Positions 50,145-59,952 are shown, counted from the stretch's first letter. The stretch: DNA of 64,000 nt from Paenibacillus woosongensis (GCF_009725165.1 NZ_WNZW01000001.1:1-64000); one strand, 5' to 3'. Notes: a model not told the origin generated them from the letters alone. A program made the numbers and translations.

Positions 50145-50894
50145 TTACTCCATAACCCGGTCAGGGTCGGCTGCTTTTTCAATTTTATGTTCGATTCTCG
50201 TGTCGCTGCCGAGATAGTATTTCTCCACAGGCAAAAGCTGCTCATCCAGCGAATAGACGAGCGGAGTTCCTGTCGGAATGTTAACCTGCATGATCTCAGC
50301 CGCGCTCAGGTTGTCCAAATATTTGACGAGCGCCCGCAAACTGTTCCCGTGAGCCGCGATAATCACTCTTTTGCCTGCCAGAATTTGCGGTTTGATCTCG
50401 CGCAGCCAATAATCTTCTACCCGCACAATTGTCTCCTTCAGGCTCTCCGTTACTGGAATGAACTGGTCGGGCACATCCTTATATTTCGGGTCATTTCGCG
50501 GATATCTCTCATCATCTTTGGTCAATGCGGGAGGAAGCACATCATAGCTTCTGCGCCATAGCTGGACCTGCTGCTCCCCGTATTTCTGAGCGGTCGTCAG
50601 CTTGCTGAGGCCTTGCAGCGCACCATAATGCCGTTCGTTTAGCTGCCATGTTTTATAAGTAGGAATCCACAGCAAATTCATCTCATCCTGAATAAAATAC
50701 AACGTCTTGATCGCCCTTCTCAAATAAGAGGTGTATGCAATATCAAAATCGAATTTATGTTCTTTCAGCAGCTTCCCCGCCTCTTTAGCTTCATCGACCC
50801 CTTTGCTCGACAAGTCCACGTCCGTCCAGCCGGTAAATAAATTTGATTTATTCCACTCGCTCTCGCCATGCCGTACAAGCACAAGCCTATGCAT
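50145..50894 (-). CDS. gpmA: 2,3-bisphosphoglycerate-dependent phosphoglycerate mutase
   Basis: The 249-aa enzyme interconverts 3- and 2-phosphoglycerate in glycolysis. The N-terminus [20 protein letters not shown] carries the phospho-His, and [18 protein letters not shown] carries the second His. ERHYGALQG is the other family signature. AAGGAGAG precedes the ATG. Many Bacillales use the cofactor-independent GpmI; presence of this form is unremarkable. Confidence 0.95.
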   Translation of the reverse strand: MHRLVLVRHGESEWNKSNLFTGWTDVDLSSKGVDEAKEAGKLLKEHKFDFDIAYTSYLRRAIKTLYFIQDEMNLLWIPTYKTWQLNERHYGALQGLSKLTTAQKYGEQQVQLWRRSYDVLPPALTKDDERYPRNDPKYKDVPDQFIPVTESLKETIVRVEDYWLREIKPQILAGKRVIIAAHGNSLRALVKYLDNLSAAEIMQVNIPTGTPLVYSLDEQLLPVEKYYLGSDTRIEHKIEKAADPDRVME

Positions 50895-50999
50895 GGTCTA
50901 TCTCTCCTTTCCAGGTTATGTTCTACGAATATCTTTACCCTATCTGGGAAACCTAACCCTGTTTCTACTTACCATAACCTATGAGGAGGATGTACCAGC

Positions 51000-51518
51000 A
51001 TGAATCAAAACGTAAACCATCAAATTCGTCAAATCGAACAAACCATTCAGCAATTGGAACAACAAACCCGCCAAGCCTCGGCTATGTATCAGCAGCTTCT
51101 CGAACAGGAGCAGCAAAACGCGATGCAGCTTGAAGAAATCGCCCAACGCGAGCGTAAAACTGCTCAAACGATTCAGTCTGCACTGCAAGGTCATCAAACG
51201 GCAATGCATCAATACCAGCAAATTTCGCAGCTGGCTGGGCAGCTCGAGAACATCGTAGGTTCCGGCGTGTCCCATTTCAGTAATCCTTCCAGCTTTGGTC
51301 AATCCGGAATCGGCCAACGTTCCATCGGCGGACAGAGCTTTGGCCAGCCTAGCTTCGGACAGCAGAGCTTTGGTCAGCATAACTACGGACAGCAAAGCTA
51401 CGGGCAGCAAGGCAGCTTCGGTCAAGGAAACTTCAGTTCATCCCCCTCCGGTTCTTCCATGGGCCAAATCGGACAATCGGGACAAGGGCAAGGCTCCCAA
51501 ACGCGCAGCTACCAATAA
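51000..51518 (+). CDS. Gln-rich protein with SFGQ/YGQ repeats
   Basis: Residues 1-90 form a Gln-rich coiled coil (IRQIEQTIQQLEQQTRQASA). From about residue 100 the chain is a tandem low-complexity region of GQxSFGQ/SYGQ units (PSFGQQSFGQHNYGQQSYGQ), prion- or FG-nucleoporin-like, with almost no charged residues. GGAGGATG precedes the ATG and a terminator follows. Paenibacillus and related spore formers carry similar Gln/Gly-rich coat-associated proteins, but I cannot confirm that. No function assigned. Confidence 0.75.
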   Translation: MNQNVNHQIRQIEQTIQQLEQQTRQASAMYQQLLEQEQQNAMQLEEIAQRERKTAQTIQSALQGHQTAMHQYQQISQLAGQLENIVGSGVSHFSNPSSFGQSGIGQRSIGGQSFGQPSFGQQSFGQHNYGQQSYGQQGSFGQGNFSSSPSGSSMGQIGQSGQGQGSQTRSYQ

Positions 51519-51530
51519 TAATAAGACTCA

Positions 51531-51565
51531 AAAAGGCAGATCAAGAAATCTTGATCTGCCTTTTT
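51531..51565. terminator. Bidirectional terminator after the Gln-rich gene
   Basis: AAAAGGCAGATCAAG pairs with CTTGATCTGCCTTTTT around an AAAT loop (51531-51565). It has A on the left and T on the right, giving termination on the plus strand and possibly on the minus. Confidence 0.85.
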
Positions 51566-51655
51566 ATATTCTTTCTCCCGCCTGCTGTCTCACCAACTAC
51601 AGCTGCATACCTTTCGTGGTATAATTGGAAAATAATCTTACCAACGGAGGAGAAC

Positions 51656-52327
51656 ATGAAATTTCTAATTCTCATCATTCTTTCCTGGCTGACAGGAAAT
51701 GTATTCCTTTCTTTGCTTATATTTCTGGTCATTTTGTACTTTCTGGACAGGCGCTTCGTCGGCATTTTCCCCAGCTTCACCAAGCCGTTTCGCAGATCGC
51801 GCCAAATTGCCCGCTTGAAGCAGCAGCTAGCTGTTAACGCCTTCGACGTCTCCTCAAAACGGGAGCTGGCCCGGCTTCTGCTGGATCAAAGAAAGTTCGA
51901 AGAAGCCTATAACCTTCTTCAAGAAGCCAAGTCTTCATCCGAATCCTCAGCAGAGTTCTGGAGTGATTTAGGCGAGGCCCAGTTGGGAATGGGCCAATTG
52001 GAAGAAGGAGAACAGCATGTTCTTCAGGCTCTATCCATCAATGAACGCGTCAAATACGGGCAGCCCTACCTTAGCTTGGCCTTCGCCTTCCGCGAGAAGA
52101 ACCCGGAAAAAGCGCTGCAGTACGCCAAGCAGTTCGGCGAGCATTACTCCTCTTCCAGTGAAGCGTATTATTTGCTAGGCAGCCTATACCAATCCTTGAA
52201 CCGGACGGAAGAAGCCAAGCGTTCCTGGGAGGAAGCGATCGCGATTTACCGGTCCCTGCCCAGATACAAAAAACGCGACGAACGGAAATGGGTCTGGAGA
52301 AGCTATTTTAAAAATCTGACCCGATAA
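51656..52327 (+). CDS. Membrane-anchored tetratricopeptide protein
   Basis: ATG 51656 has CGGAGGAG upstream and gives 223 aa. One N-terminal hydrophobic region covers about residues 3-35 and may span the membrane twice. Three or four TPR-like units follow (LLDQRKFEEAYNLLQEAKSS; WSDLGEAQLGMGQLEEGEQH; YYLLGSLYQSLNRTEEAKRS). Such proteins usually scaffold complexes. Partners unknown. Confidence 0.75.
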   Translation: MKFLILIILSWLTGNVFLSLLIFLVILYFLDRRFVGIFPSFTKPFRRSRQIARLKQQLAVNAFDVSSKRELARLLLDQRKFEEAYNLLQEAKSSSESSAEFWSDLGEAQLGMGQLEEGEQHVLQALSINERVKYGQPYLSLAFAFREKNPEKALQYAKQFGEHYSSSSEAYYLLGSLYQSLNRTEEAKRSWEEAIAIYRSLPRYKKRDERKWVWRSYFKNLTR

Positions 52328-52379
52328 TCAAAATGTCCTGAACCTCAGTTTATACTTTTCAATAGCTTCTTTACGTGAA

Positions 52380-52413
52380 AAAGGCATACACGGATTTTCG
52401 CCCATGTATGCCT
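52380..52413. terminator. Terminator between the TPR gene and the GNAT gene
   Basis: AGGCATACA (52382-52390) pairs with TGTATGCCT (52405-52413). The minus strand continues TTTTTCACG, serving the GNAT gene; the plus strand has a weaker T-rich tail for the TPR gene. Confidence 0.75.
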
Positions 52414-52430
52414 CCTATTTGTTCCCCCAA

Positions 52431-52874
52431 TTACATGAAATCTTCTTCGTTCTCTTCCGTCTCGTAGGTGCAGCGAAAATATTCCGGTCCTCCGGGATAC
52501 TTCGTAAATCCGGTCACCTGAAAGCCGATACTGCGGAAGAAATCAGCGCTGTCCTCATCGGTCTCTGCCAAAACGACAGCAGGCCGTTCAAGCACCATAG
52601 CATCGAGAATGATCCCCCGGCCGTACCCCATTCCCCGGTCCTCCGGATGAACGGCGAGATGCAGCAGCTCCAGCACGCCGTTGTCTTCGCTGCGGTAGCC
52701 GATGATGCCGATGTACTGTTCTTCTTCTTCTTCGTAAGCAAGCAGCTTGAAATCGCTGTCCGCTGCATACTGCTTCACCGCTTGGCTCAGCTCTTCCTCA
52801 TCGCCATGAACCGCATATTCAAGCAGCTCCCGAACTTCTTCGCTGGCGATTCGCGGTTTAACGTCTATAAGCAT
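52431..52874 (-). CDS. GNAT-family acetyltransferase
   Basis: ATG 52874 is chosen: AAGGATGG lies eight bases before it. The 147-aa chain has the GNAT core, with VLELLHLAVHPEDRGMGYGR carrying the R/Q-x-x-G-x-G/A acetyl-CoA loop and FFRSIGFQVTG near the C-terminus. The last stretch is acidic (TEENEEDF). Substrate unknown. It starts 18 bases after the rpiA stop. Confidence 0.85.
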   Translation of the reverse strand: MLIDVKPRIASEEVRELLEYAVHGDEEELSQAVKQYAADSDFKLLAYEEEEEQYIGIIGYRSEDNGVLELLHLAVHPEDRGMGYGRGIILDAMVLERPAVVLAETDEDSADFFRSIGFQVTGFTKYPGGPEYFRCTYETEENEEDFM

Positions 52875-52891
52875 GCCAGGCACCATCCTTC

Positions 52892-53563
52892 CTACTTCTC
52901 AATAATCTCCGTGCGTCCGTCGTCATAGCCAATGATGACCGTGCTGGCGATGCCCACAAACAAGCCGTGCTCTACGACCCCGGTCGTTGCCTTTAGCTCA
53001 TCGCTCAGCTTGCCCGGCGATTCGATCTTGCCGAAAGCCGCATCGGCGATATAGTTGCCGTTATCCGTAACATAAAGCTTGTCGCCGTTCATCCGCATTT
53101 CAATCGGCACATTATAACGGCTCTGCAGCAGGCGAAGTGTCCATTCGTAACAAAAAGGCACGATTTCAATCGGCAGCTTGAATTGCCCCAGGTGCTCCAC
53201 TCTCTTATTGCTGTCGGCAATAACGACGAACCGGTCGCTTTGAAGCGCTACCAGTTTCTCCCTCAGCAAAGCGCCGCCGCCACCCTTAATAAGAGCCATA
53301 TCCGGGTCTGCTTCGTCCGCGCCGTCAATCGCGATATCTAACCGGTCAACTTCGGCCGCAGGAATAAGCGGAATATTATATTTAGCAGCGAGTTCTTCCG
53401 AAGCTTTGGATGTAGCGATCGCCCGGATGCTAAGCCCGGCTGCAACCATTTCGCCGATTTTCTCGATCGCGTAATATGCCGTCGATCCCGTTCCGAGTCC
53501 AACCGTCATCCCTTCCTTTACCAATTCTGCTGCACGGTAGCCCGCCGCTTGTTTTGCATTCAT
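52892..53563 (-). CDS. rpiA: Ribose-5-phosphate isomerase A
   Basis: RpiA interconverts ribose-5-phosphate and ribulose-5-phosphate. The 223-aa product contains GLGTGSTAYYAIEKIGE, DGADEADPDMALIKGGGGAL (active-site Asp and Lys) and NGNYIADAAFG. GGAGGGG precedes the ATG. It forms a short unit with the GNAT gene. Confidence 0.95.
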   Translation of the reverse strand: MNAKQAAGYRAAELVKEGMTVGLGTGSTAYYAIEKIGEMVAAGLSIRAIATSKASEELAAKYNIPLIPAAEVDRLDIAIDGADEADPDMALIKGGGGALLREKLVALQSDRFVVIADSNKRVEHLGQFKLPIEIVPFCYEWTLRLLQSRYNVPIEMRMNGDKLYVTDNGNYIADAAFGKIESPGKLSDELKATTGVVEHGLFVGIASTVIIGYDDGRTEIIEK

Positions 53564-53646
53564 GGTTACCCCTCCTGATCATGTCCCTGTCTATGATATA
53601 GCCTGTTCGATAAAAATCACGATTACATCATACCAAACTATGAGGC

Positions 53647-53686
53647 AAAAAAGAACAGCAAGTCCATGATGTGAACCTGCTGTTCT
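53647..53686 (-). terminator. Terminator after the BdbD-like gene
   Basis: AGAACAGCA (53652-53660) pairs with TGCTGTTCT (53678-53686); the minus strand continues TTTTTTGCC. It lies 14 bases beyond the thioredoxin-fold gene's stop. Confidence 0.8.
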
Positions 53687-53699
53687 GCAATAAAAGTTC

Positions 53700-54380
53700 T
53701 TAGTTCTCGATCGCGGCTTGGATGCCGGAAAAAGAAGCATCTTCGACCTCTTTTCCGTTGACGAACACCGTCGGCGTTCCACTCACCTGATAATGCTCGA
53801 CGATCATGAGGTCTTTTTTGACATTGGCGCTGTATGTACGGTTGTCCAAATCCTGCTCGAATTTCTCAATGTCCGCTTCGGGAATATAAGTGCGTACCAA
53901 ATCGAGAATGAACGACTTCGTTGCCCAAATGTCGTCCTTTTTTCCTTGCAGCTCGCTCATCTTCGCATGATACGTCCAAAAATATGTTTGGTTCTGCTGA
54001 TACAGCGTCTCACCAGCTAATGCTGCGAGATTGGAGTCCGGCGCCAAAAAAGGATAATCGATCGTATACAATACAGCTTTGCCCGTATCCAAGTATTCCT
54101 GCTTCAGCTCCGGAAGAACCTCCTCATTCCATCTTTTGCAAGCCGGGCACTTGTAGTCAGAAAATTCAACAATCACCACAGGAGCGTTCCTGTCGCCGAT
54201 GTAGGGCTGCTCTGCTTCATTAAACCCAGTTGGGCTAAACTTAACCGAAACCTGATCGAAATCAGGAAACTCCGTTGTCGGTCTGCTATCCTTCAAGCTA
54301 GTGAAGATTACTATGGCTACGGCCAGCAGAGCTATTGCACCAAGCGTTACAAAGCCAAGCTGCCGATTGTTCTTCTTCAT
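53700..54380 (-). CDS. BdbD/DsbA-like thiol-disulfide oxidoreductase
   Basis: GAGGGGG lies seven bases before ATG 54380, giving 226 aa. One N-terminal membrane anchor (about residues 8-28) is followed by an extracytoplasmic thioredoxin fold. The active site CPAC lies in VEFSDYKCPACKRWNEE, and the cis-Pro loop in VSGTPTVFVNGKEV. This fits the BdbD/DsbA family, which forms disulfide bonds in exported proteins. No bdbC-type quinone partner is beside it. Confidence 0.9.
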   Translation of the reverse strand: MKKNNRQLGFVTLGAIALLAVAIVIFTSLKDSRPTTEFPDFDQVSVKFSPTGFNEAEQPYIGDRNAPVVIVEFSDYKCPACKRWNEEVLPELKQEYLDTGKAVLYTIDYPFLAPDSNLAALAGETLYQQNQTYFWTYHAKMSELQGKKDDIWATKSFILDLVRTYIPEADIEKFEQDLDNRTYSANVKKDLMIVEHYQVSGTPTVFVNGKEVEDASFSGIQAAIEN

Positions 54381-54522
54381 CACTATTCCCCCTCGCATTA
54401 TCATCGAATAATCTTGGATTGTTCGATTGTACAAGGATTGTACACAGCTTGACGAGGCGGATATATGATAATTCTAACAATATATAAGTCTATTTATTGA
54501 TATTATGTGAATATTTTGCACT

Positions 54523-55767
54523 TTAAGGCTGGTGTGCGGGACGAGGTGCTTTTTTCATTTTGCCTTGTTCATTATCTGTTTCTGGCTTGACCAGTGTCAG
54601 CAGCAGAATCACCGCCACAAGCGACACGCCCGCGATCACAAAGAACAGCGTCATATGCCCTGCTTTTATGAGCAGCGATACGATCGGCGGCCCTAATGAA
54701 ACACCGATGAAACGCATGCTACCATAGATAGACGTAATTGTGCCGCGCAGGGGCTTCTCTATCCCTTCCGTAATGAGAGCATCGGAGCTCGGAAGAACTA
54801 TGCCGATGCCCGCGCCGCACACGATCAGACAAGCGATAACAAAATAAATATTGTTAAAAAAGCCAATGCCAAAAAGAGCACCTGTGGACAAAACCAATCC
54901 TACAACCCCGCACCACTTCATCAACGTCTTGTCATTGCCGATTTTTTTCCCCGTAAAGTAGGCGGCAAGGCACAGCGCAGCAAGCGGGATCGCCAGCACC
55001 AGCCCCTTTAATACCCCCTCCAGCCTATGCTTGGTCTCAAGCTGCTCAGATAGGTAGAAGAGCACGCCAAACACCAGGAACATACAAATACAGCCGATGG
55101 CAAAAATAGCGTAAAGCCAGCGCCCCTTCTCATGGAACAGCTTCTTCACCGTCTTCAAGAATTCGCCAATGGGCTTGGCCTCTTCCTTCCGTTCCGGTTC
55201 CTTAACCAGAAAAATTACGAGCAGCAGGGAAGCAAAGCACAATACAGGAATCGCCAAAAACGGCACATACCAAATCCAGGCGCCAAGCAACGCCCCCAGA
55301 ATCGGACTGAGCACTTTGCCAAACGTATTGGAGGTCTCGATAATTCCAAGACTATGACTGACCTGTTCGTCATCGTCAAACATATCGCCAACAAGGGGGA
55401 GAACAATGGGAAAAGCACCCGCAGCACCGATACCCTGCAGCAAGCGGCCGCCCAGAATGATCCAGTAAACCGTCGTCCCCTCCGCAAACCAACTGGCCAC
55501 TCCAGATAACGCACCGCCGATACCGGCGATGACCAGGCTTGGAATGATAATCACTTTCCTGCCGAATTTGTCGGAAAGGTAGCCGGCGATTGGCACGAGC
55601 AAAATCGCGACAACCGCGTATACCGTAATGAGCATGCTGACCTGGAACGATGAAACCTGCAGCTTGCGGGAAATTTGGGGCAATATCGGAATAATCATTG
55701 AACTGCCTAAAGTCATGATCAACGGTATGGAAGCTAGGGCGAACAAATCACCTTTTTTGTTATCCAT
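54523..55767 (-). CDS. MFS drug-efflux transporter
   Basis: The start is ATG 55767 with AAAGGTGG upstream. The 414-aa protein has twelve predicted transmembrane helices. The MFS signature after helix 2 is GYLSDKFGRKVIII, and a motif-C-like GAAGAFPIVLPLVGD lies in helix 5. This resembles the drug:H+ antiporter-1 group (BltA/TetA-like). Substrate unknown. It is divergent from nothing obvious and stands alone. Confidence 0.88.
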   Translation of the reverse strand: MDNKKGDLFALASIPLIMTLGSSMIIPILPQISRKLQVSSFQVSMLITVYAVVAILLVPIAGYLSDKFGRKVIIIPSLVIAGIGGALSGVASWFAEGTTVYWIILGGRLLQGIGAAGAFPIVLPLVGDMFDDDEQVSHSLGIIETSNTFGKVLSPILGALLGAWIWYVPFLAIPVLCFASLLLVIFLVKEPERKEEAKPIGEFLKTVKKLFHEKGRWLYAIFAIGCICMFLVFGVLFYLSEQLETKHRLEGVLKGLVLAIPLAALCLAAYFTGKKIGNDKTLMKWCGVVGLVLSTGALFGIGFFNNIYFVIACLIVCGAGIGIVLPSSDALITEGIEKPLRGTITSIYGSMRFIGVSLGPPIVSLLIKAGHMTLFFVIAGVSLVAVILLLTLVKPETDNEQGKMKKAPRPAHQP

Positions 55768-55846
55768 CCTTATTTGGCCACCTTTCAACACACGATATAC
55801 AATGTTAGTGTGGTTGAAAAGTGAAAATATATTCGGACTGTCCTGC

Positions 55847-58189
55847 CTAAGCCTGGATATAGGCCGACGGGTCGCTCTCCGTAATGAATCGGCTTGGCTC
55901 GCCCGCCGAATACACATGCAGCAAATGCATCGCTCTCGTACAAGCGGTATAGAACAGTTTACGCTCTGCCTCTTTGGTGTAGTTGCGGTTCGAACCGTCA
56001 TAAATGAGCACAGCGTCAAATTCCACGCCCTTTGCCAGATATGCAGGTATAACATGGATCCCCTTCTCGAACGAAAGCGTCGTTTTTTTGATTAGCTTGA
56101 CGGGCAGAGCCTGGGCCAGCATTTCATGCACCTTCTCGCTCTGCTCAGCCGTTTTGCAGATGACCGCAATCGTCTCGTAACCGTCAGCACGCAAAGACAG
56201 AAGATCCCGCTTGATCTCGCGATCCATGTCCTCCAGGTTCTGAAGCACCCTTACCAGCGGCTTTTCGCCTTCGCGGTTGAAGGGAACAATTTCCTCGCCT
56301 CCAGCGATCATCTGTTTCGTAAATTCGACGATTTCGCGAGTGGACCGGTAGCTCTGCTTCAGCACGATAAGCTCGCTTTCCGCCGTGCCGTACAGATCGG
56401 TCAGCGTCGCCGACTGCTGCAGCACCGAGGCATGGGCGTAAATCGCCTGATTCAGGTCGCCGAGCGCCGTCATGCGCGCCCGCGGGAACAGCCTTTTGAG
56501 GAAGAACAGCTGAAACGGCGAATAATCCTGGGCTTCATCAATGATGACGTGACGAATGTCCGTATTGGAGTGAAAGCCAAGTACAAGTTCCTTTAAATAA
56601 AGAAATGGCGTAATATCCTCGTAGAACATTTCACCCGCCCGGATTCTGTCCACGGTCTGCCGTCCGATCTCGCGCCAATCCTCCGGCAATTGTTCCAGCC
56701 CCAGCTCAGCTGTAATTTCCGGATGATCGAACAACTGTGTATACAGCGTCGTAACGTCGACGAAACGCAATGTCTTCACCCATCTGCGCAGCGGCTTCAA
56801 TCGATCGCTAACGACCATCCGCCCGAGAATTTCCTTCTCGTCTTCATAGTCGTTAAACGAAGTACCGGCTCCCCTCTGTTTCCGGCGCATTCTCTGATAG
56901 GCCCGCTGATAGTCCTCCGCATCAAGAAGCTGGATCTGCTCCTCGACCCACGGGGCGTCCAGCTGGCTTTTTCCGAATGCGGCAAGCTCCTTCAGCAGCC
57001 ATTCCTTCAACAGTTCACAACGGTTCGCCAAAGTAATCGCCGGATCGTAATCATAGAATTGCCGGGCGATCTCCTCGGCATCTACGACGGTCTGGCCTTG
57101 GAAGCGGATCGGGCGGAATTTCATCCCCTTCTTCTCAAGCCATTGTTTGTAGCGGTTCACCGCATCCAGATACAGCGAGGACGATTTATAACGTATGCCG
57201 CTGATTCTGTGCCTGTAATCCTCATCCTCCGTTCCGGTCAGCACGTATTCGATTTGCACAAACGGGTCCTCCAGCTGAAACTCCCGGCCCAAACGATGCT
57301 CCAGATACTCCTGAAACGTTGTCTGCTGCATATTCTCTTCGCCGAGCTCCGGGAGCACGGTAGAGACATAGCTGTTAAACATCGGATTGGGAGAGAAAAG
57401 AATCATCTGGTCGGCGTTCAGACGCTCGCGATGCTTATACAGCAAATAAGCAACCCGCTGCAGCGCGGCCGAAGTCTTTCCGCTCCCCGCCGCTCCCTGA
57501 ACGATCAGCATTCGGCTGTGATCGTTACGGATAATCCGGTTCTGCTCCTTCTGTATCGTCGCCACAATGCTCTTCATCTGCGCGTCCGAGCTTCGGCTCA
57601 GCACCTGTTGCAGCATTTCGTCGCCAATCGTTACTCCCGTATCGAACATAAGCTTAATGACTCGCCCATGAATGACGAATTGGCGTTTCAGCGACATCGT
57701 GCCTTCGATTTGCCCGGAGGGAGTCATGTAAGAAGCTGGACCCGGCACACCGTCATAATACAAATTGGAGATCGGCGCGCGCCAATCATATACGAGAAAC
57801 TCTTCGTCCCCCTCCTTCAGCAGGGAGGCAATTCCTAAGTAAATCGCTTCTTCCTCGCCGCCTTTCTCAGCAAAATCGATGCGGCCGAAATATGGAGACT
57901 GCTTGAGACGCTTCATTTTTCCCAATGCTGCCGAAGCGTGAAGATGACTTCTCTCCCGGTCGGATAGAACCTGCGATTGCTGACGCAAGCTCGTCGAAGT
58001 CTCGCCAACATCATCCGCTTCACTGAAGTTGACGGTAACTTCGTCCCAGAAGTCCCGGCGCATGCCGACGACATCCTCCCGGACGACCGTCACTTCCGAC
58101 TCCAGCCTGCGAATGCGCTTCTCAATTTGATCGGCAACGTATTCTACTCGCTCCTGCTCTTCCTGCCAAGCCTTATCCGTTCTATCCAA
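55847..58189 (-). CDS. helD: HelD-type RNA polymerase recycling helicase
   Basis: The 780-aa protein has the HelD architecture. A coiled-coil N-terminal arm (residues 1-120) is followed by a UvrD-like ATPase with Walker A GAAGSGKTSAALQRVAYLLY near residue 235. A long insertion and later motifs, including HVIIDEAQDYSPFQ (motif II) and VLKQSYRSTREIVEFTKQMI, follow. HelD dislodges stalled RNA polymerase and releases sigma or nucleic acid. ATP-binding residues look complete. Confidence 0.9.
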   Translation of the reverse strand: MDRTDKAWQEEQERVEYVADQIEKRIRRLESEVTVVREDVVGMRRDFWDEVTVNFSEADDVGETSTSLRQQSQVLSDRERSHLHASAALGKMKRLKQSPYFGRIDFAEKGGEEEAIYLGIASLLKEGDEEFLVYDWRAPISNLYYDGVPGPASYMTPSGQIEGTMSLKRQFVIHGRVIKLMFDTGVTIGDEMLQQVLSRSSDAQMKSIVATIQKEQNRIIRNDHSRMLIVQGAAGSGKTSAALQRVAYLLYKHRERLNADQMILFSPNPMFNSYVSTVLPELGEENMQQTTFQEYLEHRLGREFQLEDPFVQIEYVLTGTEDEDYRHRISGIRYKSSSLYLDAVNRYKQWLEKKGMKFRPIRFQGQTVVDAEEIARQFYDYDPAITLANRCELLKEWLLKELAAFGKSQLDAPWVEEQIQLLDAEDYQRAYQRMRRKQRGAGTSFNDYEDEKEILGRMVVSDRLKPLRRWVKTLRFVDVTTLYTQLFDHPEITAELGLEQLPEDWREIGRQTVDRIRAGEMFYEDITPFLYLKELVLGFHSNTDIRHVIIDEAQDYSPFQLFFLKRLFPRARMTALGDLNQAIYAHASVLQQSATLTDLYGTAESELIVLKQSYRSTREIVEFTKQMIAGGEEIVPFNREGEKPLVRVLQNLEDMDREIKRDLLSLRADGYETIAVICKTAEQSEKVHEMLAQALPVKLIKKTTLSFEKGIHVIPAYLAKGVEFDAVLIYDGSNRNYTKEAERKLFYTACTRAMHLLHVYSAGEPSRFITESDPSAYIQA

Positions 58190-58232
58190 AGATGATCGCT
58201 CCTCTACATTAACTTAATAATTGCGGCTCTGC

Positions 58233-59258
58233 CTACGATGCCGGCTTCGGCATATCGGAATGATCCGCCAGGCGGTTCAGGCGCTGCAATTGGTGCCCGT
58301 ATTCATATATTTCCGCCGAAACGATGGATAATCGAAGAATGCCCTCCCGCTGCTCGGCATAACGATCCAGCATACTCCGCTGGAACTTGTCATTCTCCTG
58401 TTCGAATAGCTCCGCTTCTCGGGTATTCGGTTTCAGCTTCCCCTCAAACTTCAGCATAATATGCTCGTGGAATTTGATAAGCCTCTCTAGATGCATATCG
58501 AAGGCTTCGTTGTCCTCCGGCGAACGTTCCGCCTGAAAGTAATGCTGTTCGATGGCGTCCAGCACCTCATAGCCTTTGCGAAGCGTCCGTAATATTTGTT
58601 TATAAACGACGAGCTGTCGGCTGTTGCTGAATTTGGGGGCTTTCAATTTCTTCTGATCTTCCTCCATCATTTTATACGTATCACCCATCGAATTTATCGT
58701 GTCTTCAAGCTCGCGCTTCTGATTGCGGAACACGCTTTCCTTCATTTCGCTGGATATCGCCGTGCGAAGCAGAATGGATAATTGCTCAAACGTCTTCTTG
58801 GTCTGGCTATCGTACTGCACCCTTGGTTTTGGCGGAAAGACGAGAATATTAATGAGGAATGCGGAGACGATGCCAATCAATATGAGCGTAAACCGGGTAA
58901 TCGCGAATTCCCATTGACCTGATGCCTCCATAACCGCAACGACCGTTACGAGCGTAACCCCGATCGTCTCGTTCATCTTCAGGCGAATACAGATCATAAT
59001 GACAAGGATGCATACAAGTCCGACCGCAATCGGTTCATTCGAGAACATTGCTCCTCCTGCCATAGCGAGCACCGCGCCAAGCGTATTCGTCTGCAATTGA
59101 TCGAGCAAATACCGCCATGAGCGGTATATCGTCGGCTGCATCGCAAAAATAGCAGCAACCGCAGCGATAACGGGCGACGACAGGCCAAACCAGAAAACTA
59201 CATAAAGCGCTAATGTTACAGCAAGTCCGGTTTTGAGCATTCTGGGTCCAAACGTCAC
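58233..59258 (-). CDS. ArAE/FUSC-family membrane protein (YqjA-like)
   Basis: The 341-aa protein has about six N-terminal transmembrane helices (ALYVVFWFGLSSPVIAAVAA; FAITRFTLILIGIVSAFLIN). A cytoplasmic helical domain of about 200 residues follows, rich in charged residues. This fits the aromatic-acid exporter family (ArAE_1, DUF939). Substrate unknown. AGGAGG precedes the ATG at the far end. Confidence 0.85.
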   Translation of the reverse strand: MTFGPRMLKTGLAVTLALYVVFWFGLSSPVIAAVAAIFAMQPTIYRSWRYLLDQLQTNTLGAVLAMAGGAMFSNEPIAVGLVCILVIMICIRLKMNETIGVTLVTVVAVMEASGQWEFAITRFTLILIGIVSAFLINILVFPPKPRVQYDSQTKKTFEQLSILLRTAISSEMKESVFRNQKRELEDTINSMGDTYKMMEEDQKKLKAPKFSNSRQLVVYKQILRTLRKGYEVLDAIEQHYFQAERSPEDNEAFDMHLERLIKFHEHIMLKFEGKLKPNTREAELFEQENDKFQRSMLDRYAEQREGILRLSIVSAEIYEYGHQLQRLNRLADHSDMPKPAS

Positions 59259-59416
59259 ACAAACTCCTCCTGTTCCCTTTCCGTTCCTTAATTCATTTTA
59301 CCCAATTCCTCGTTGGATTCAATTTTTAAGTAATTTTAAGATAAGCTTTCGTTTTTTGGTCAAAACTACATGAGAGAAAGACCCAATCATTCTATACGAT
59401 GAGGTGAAAATTGTCT

Positions 59417-59926
59417 ATGAGACACATACGCAAACTACTGGAGAAAGGTTTCCTGGCGGCCATCATAGCGATTGGCGGCTATGCCGCTGCCGCTGAAACC
59501 ACGGTGGCCTATCAGGAACCAACGCCGATTCCCCAAGCTTTACCGGGCGGCGGAAAGGAGCAGCATCAGCCCCGCCATCATCACAAAGGCCATTTCCGGG
59601 GCGGGCATGTCGTCAAGGATACGGCTGAACTGCTGGACGTTGAGCCAAAGGTGCTTATCGAAGATCTGAAGCAAGGCAAATCCCTGCTCCAAGTCGTCCA
59701 AGCCCGCAAGGGCTGGAGCGAGGCTGAATACGTACAAAAGCTGGCGGCAGTCGTTACGGGTCATATCGATAAAGCCGCTGCCGATGGCAGGCTCAGCCCG
59801 GAAAAGGCGGCAGCAATGAAAATGGAGCTCCCAGTCAAGCTGAAAAAAATCGTTAACCGTACTTGGAAAAGCTCAAGCAAAGAACACCCCGTTACAGAGT
59901 ATCGCAGCAATAACACGATTCTATGA
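59417..59926 (+). CDS. Secreted His-rich protein, 169 aa
   Basis: ATG 59417 has GAGGTG ten bases upstream; a TTG at 59411 is an alternative. The N-terminus is a signal peptide (LLEKGFLAAIIAIGGYAAAA). A His/Gly-rich stretch (HQPRHHHKGHFRGGHV) follows, then a conserved helical domain with LLDVEPKVLIEDLKQGKSLL. The domain resembles the DUF2680-type repeats of Bacillales secreted proteins. The His run could bind metal. Function unknown. Confidence 0.7.
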   Translation: MRHIRKLLEKGFLAAIIAIGGYAAAAETTVAYQEPTPIPQALPGGGKEQHQPRHHHKGHFRGGHVVKDTAELLDVEPKVLIEDLKQGKSLLQVVQARKGWSEAEYVQKLAAVVTGHIDKAAADGRLSPEKAAAMKMELPVKLKKIVNRTWKSSSKEHPVTEYRSNNTIL

Positions 59927-59952
59927 CACAAAGCGGATTAGCTTAAAGTGAT

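Noticed and set aside
56690-57838. Long plus-strand open frame (382 codons) opposite helD
   Set aside because: It is the antisense of a well-conserved helicase gene, has no ribosome site, and its product is rich in His, Arg and Leu, as expected from a shadow frame.
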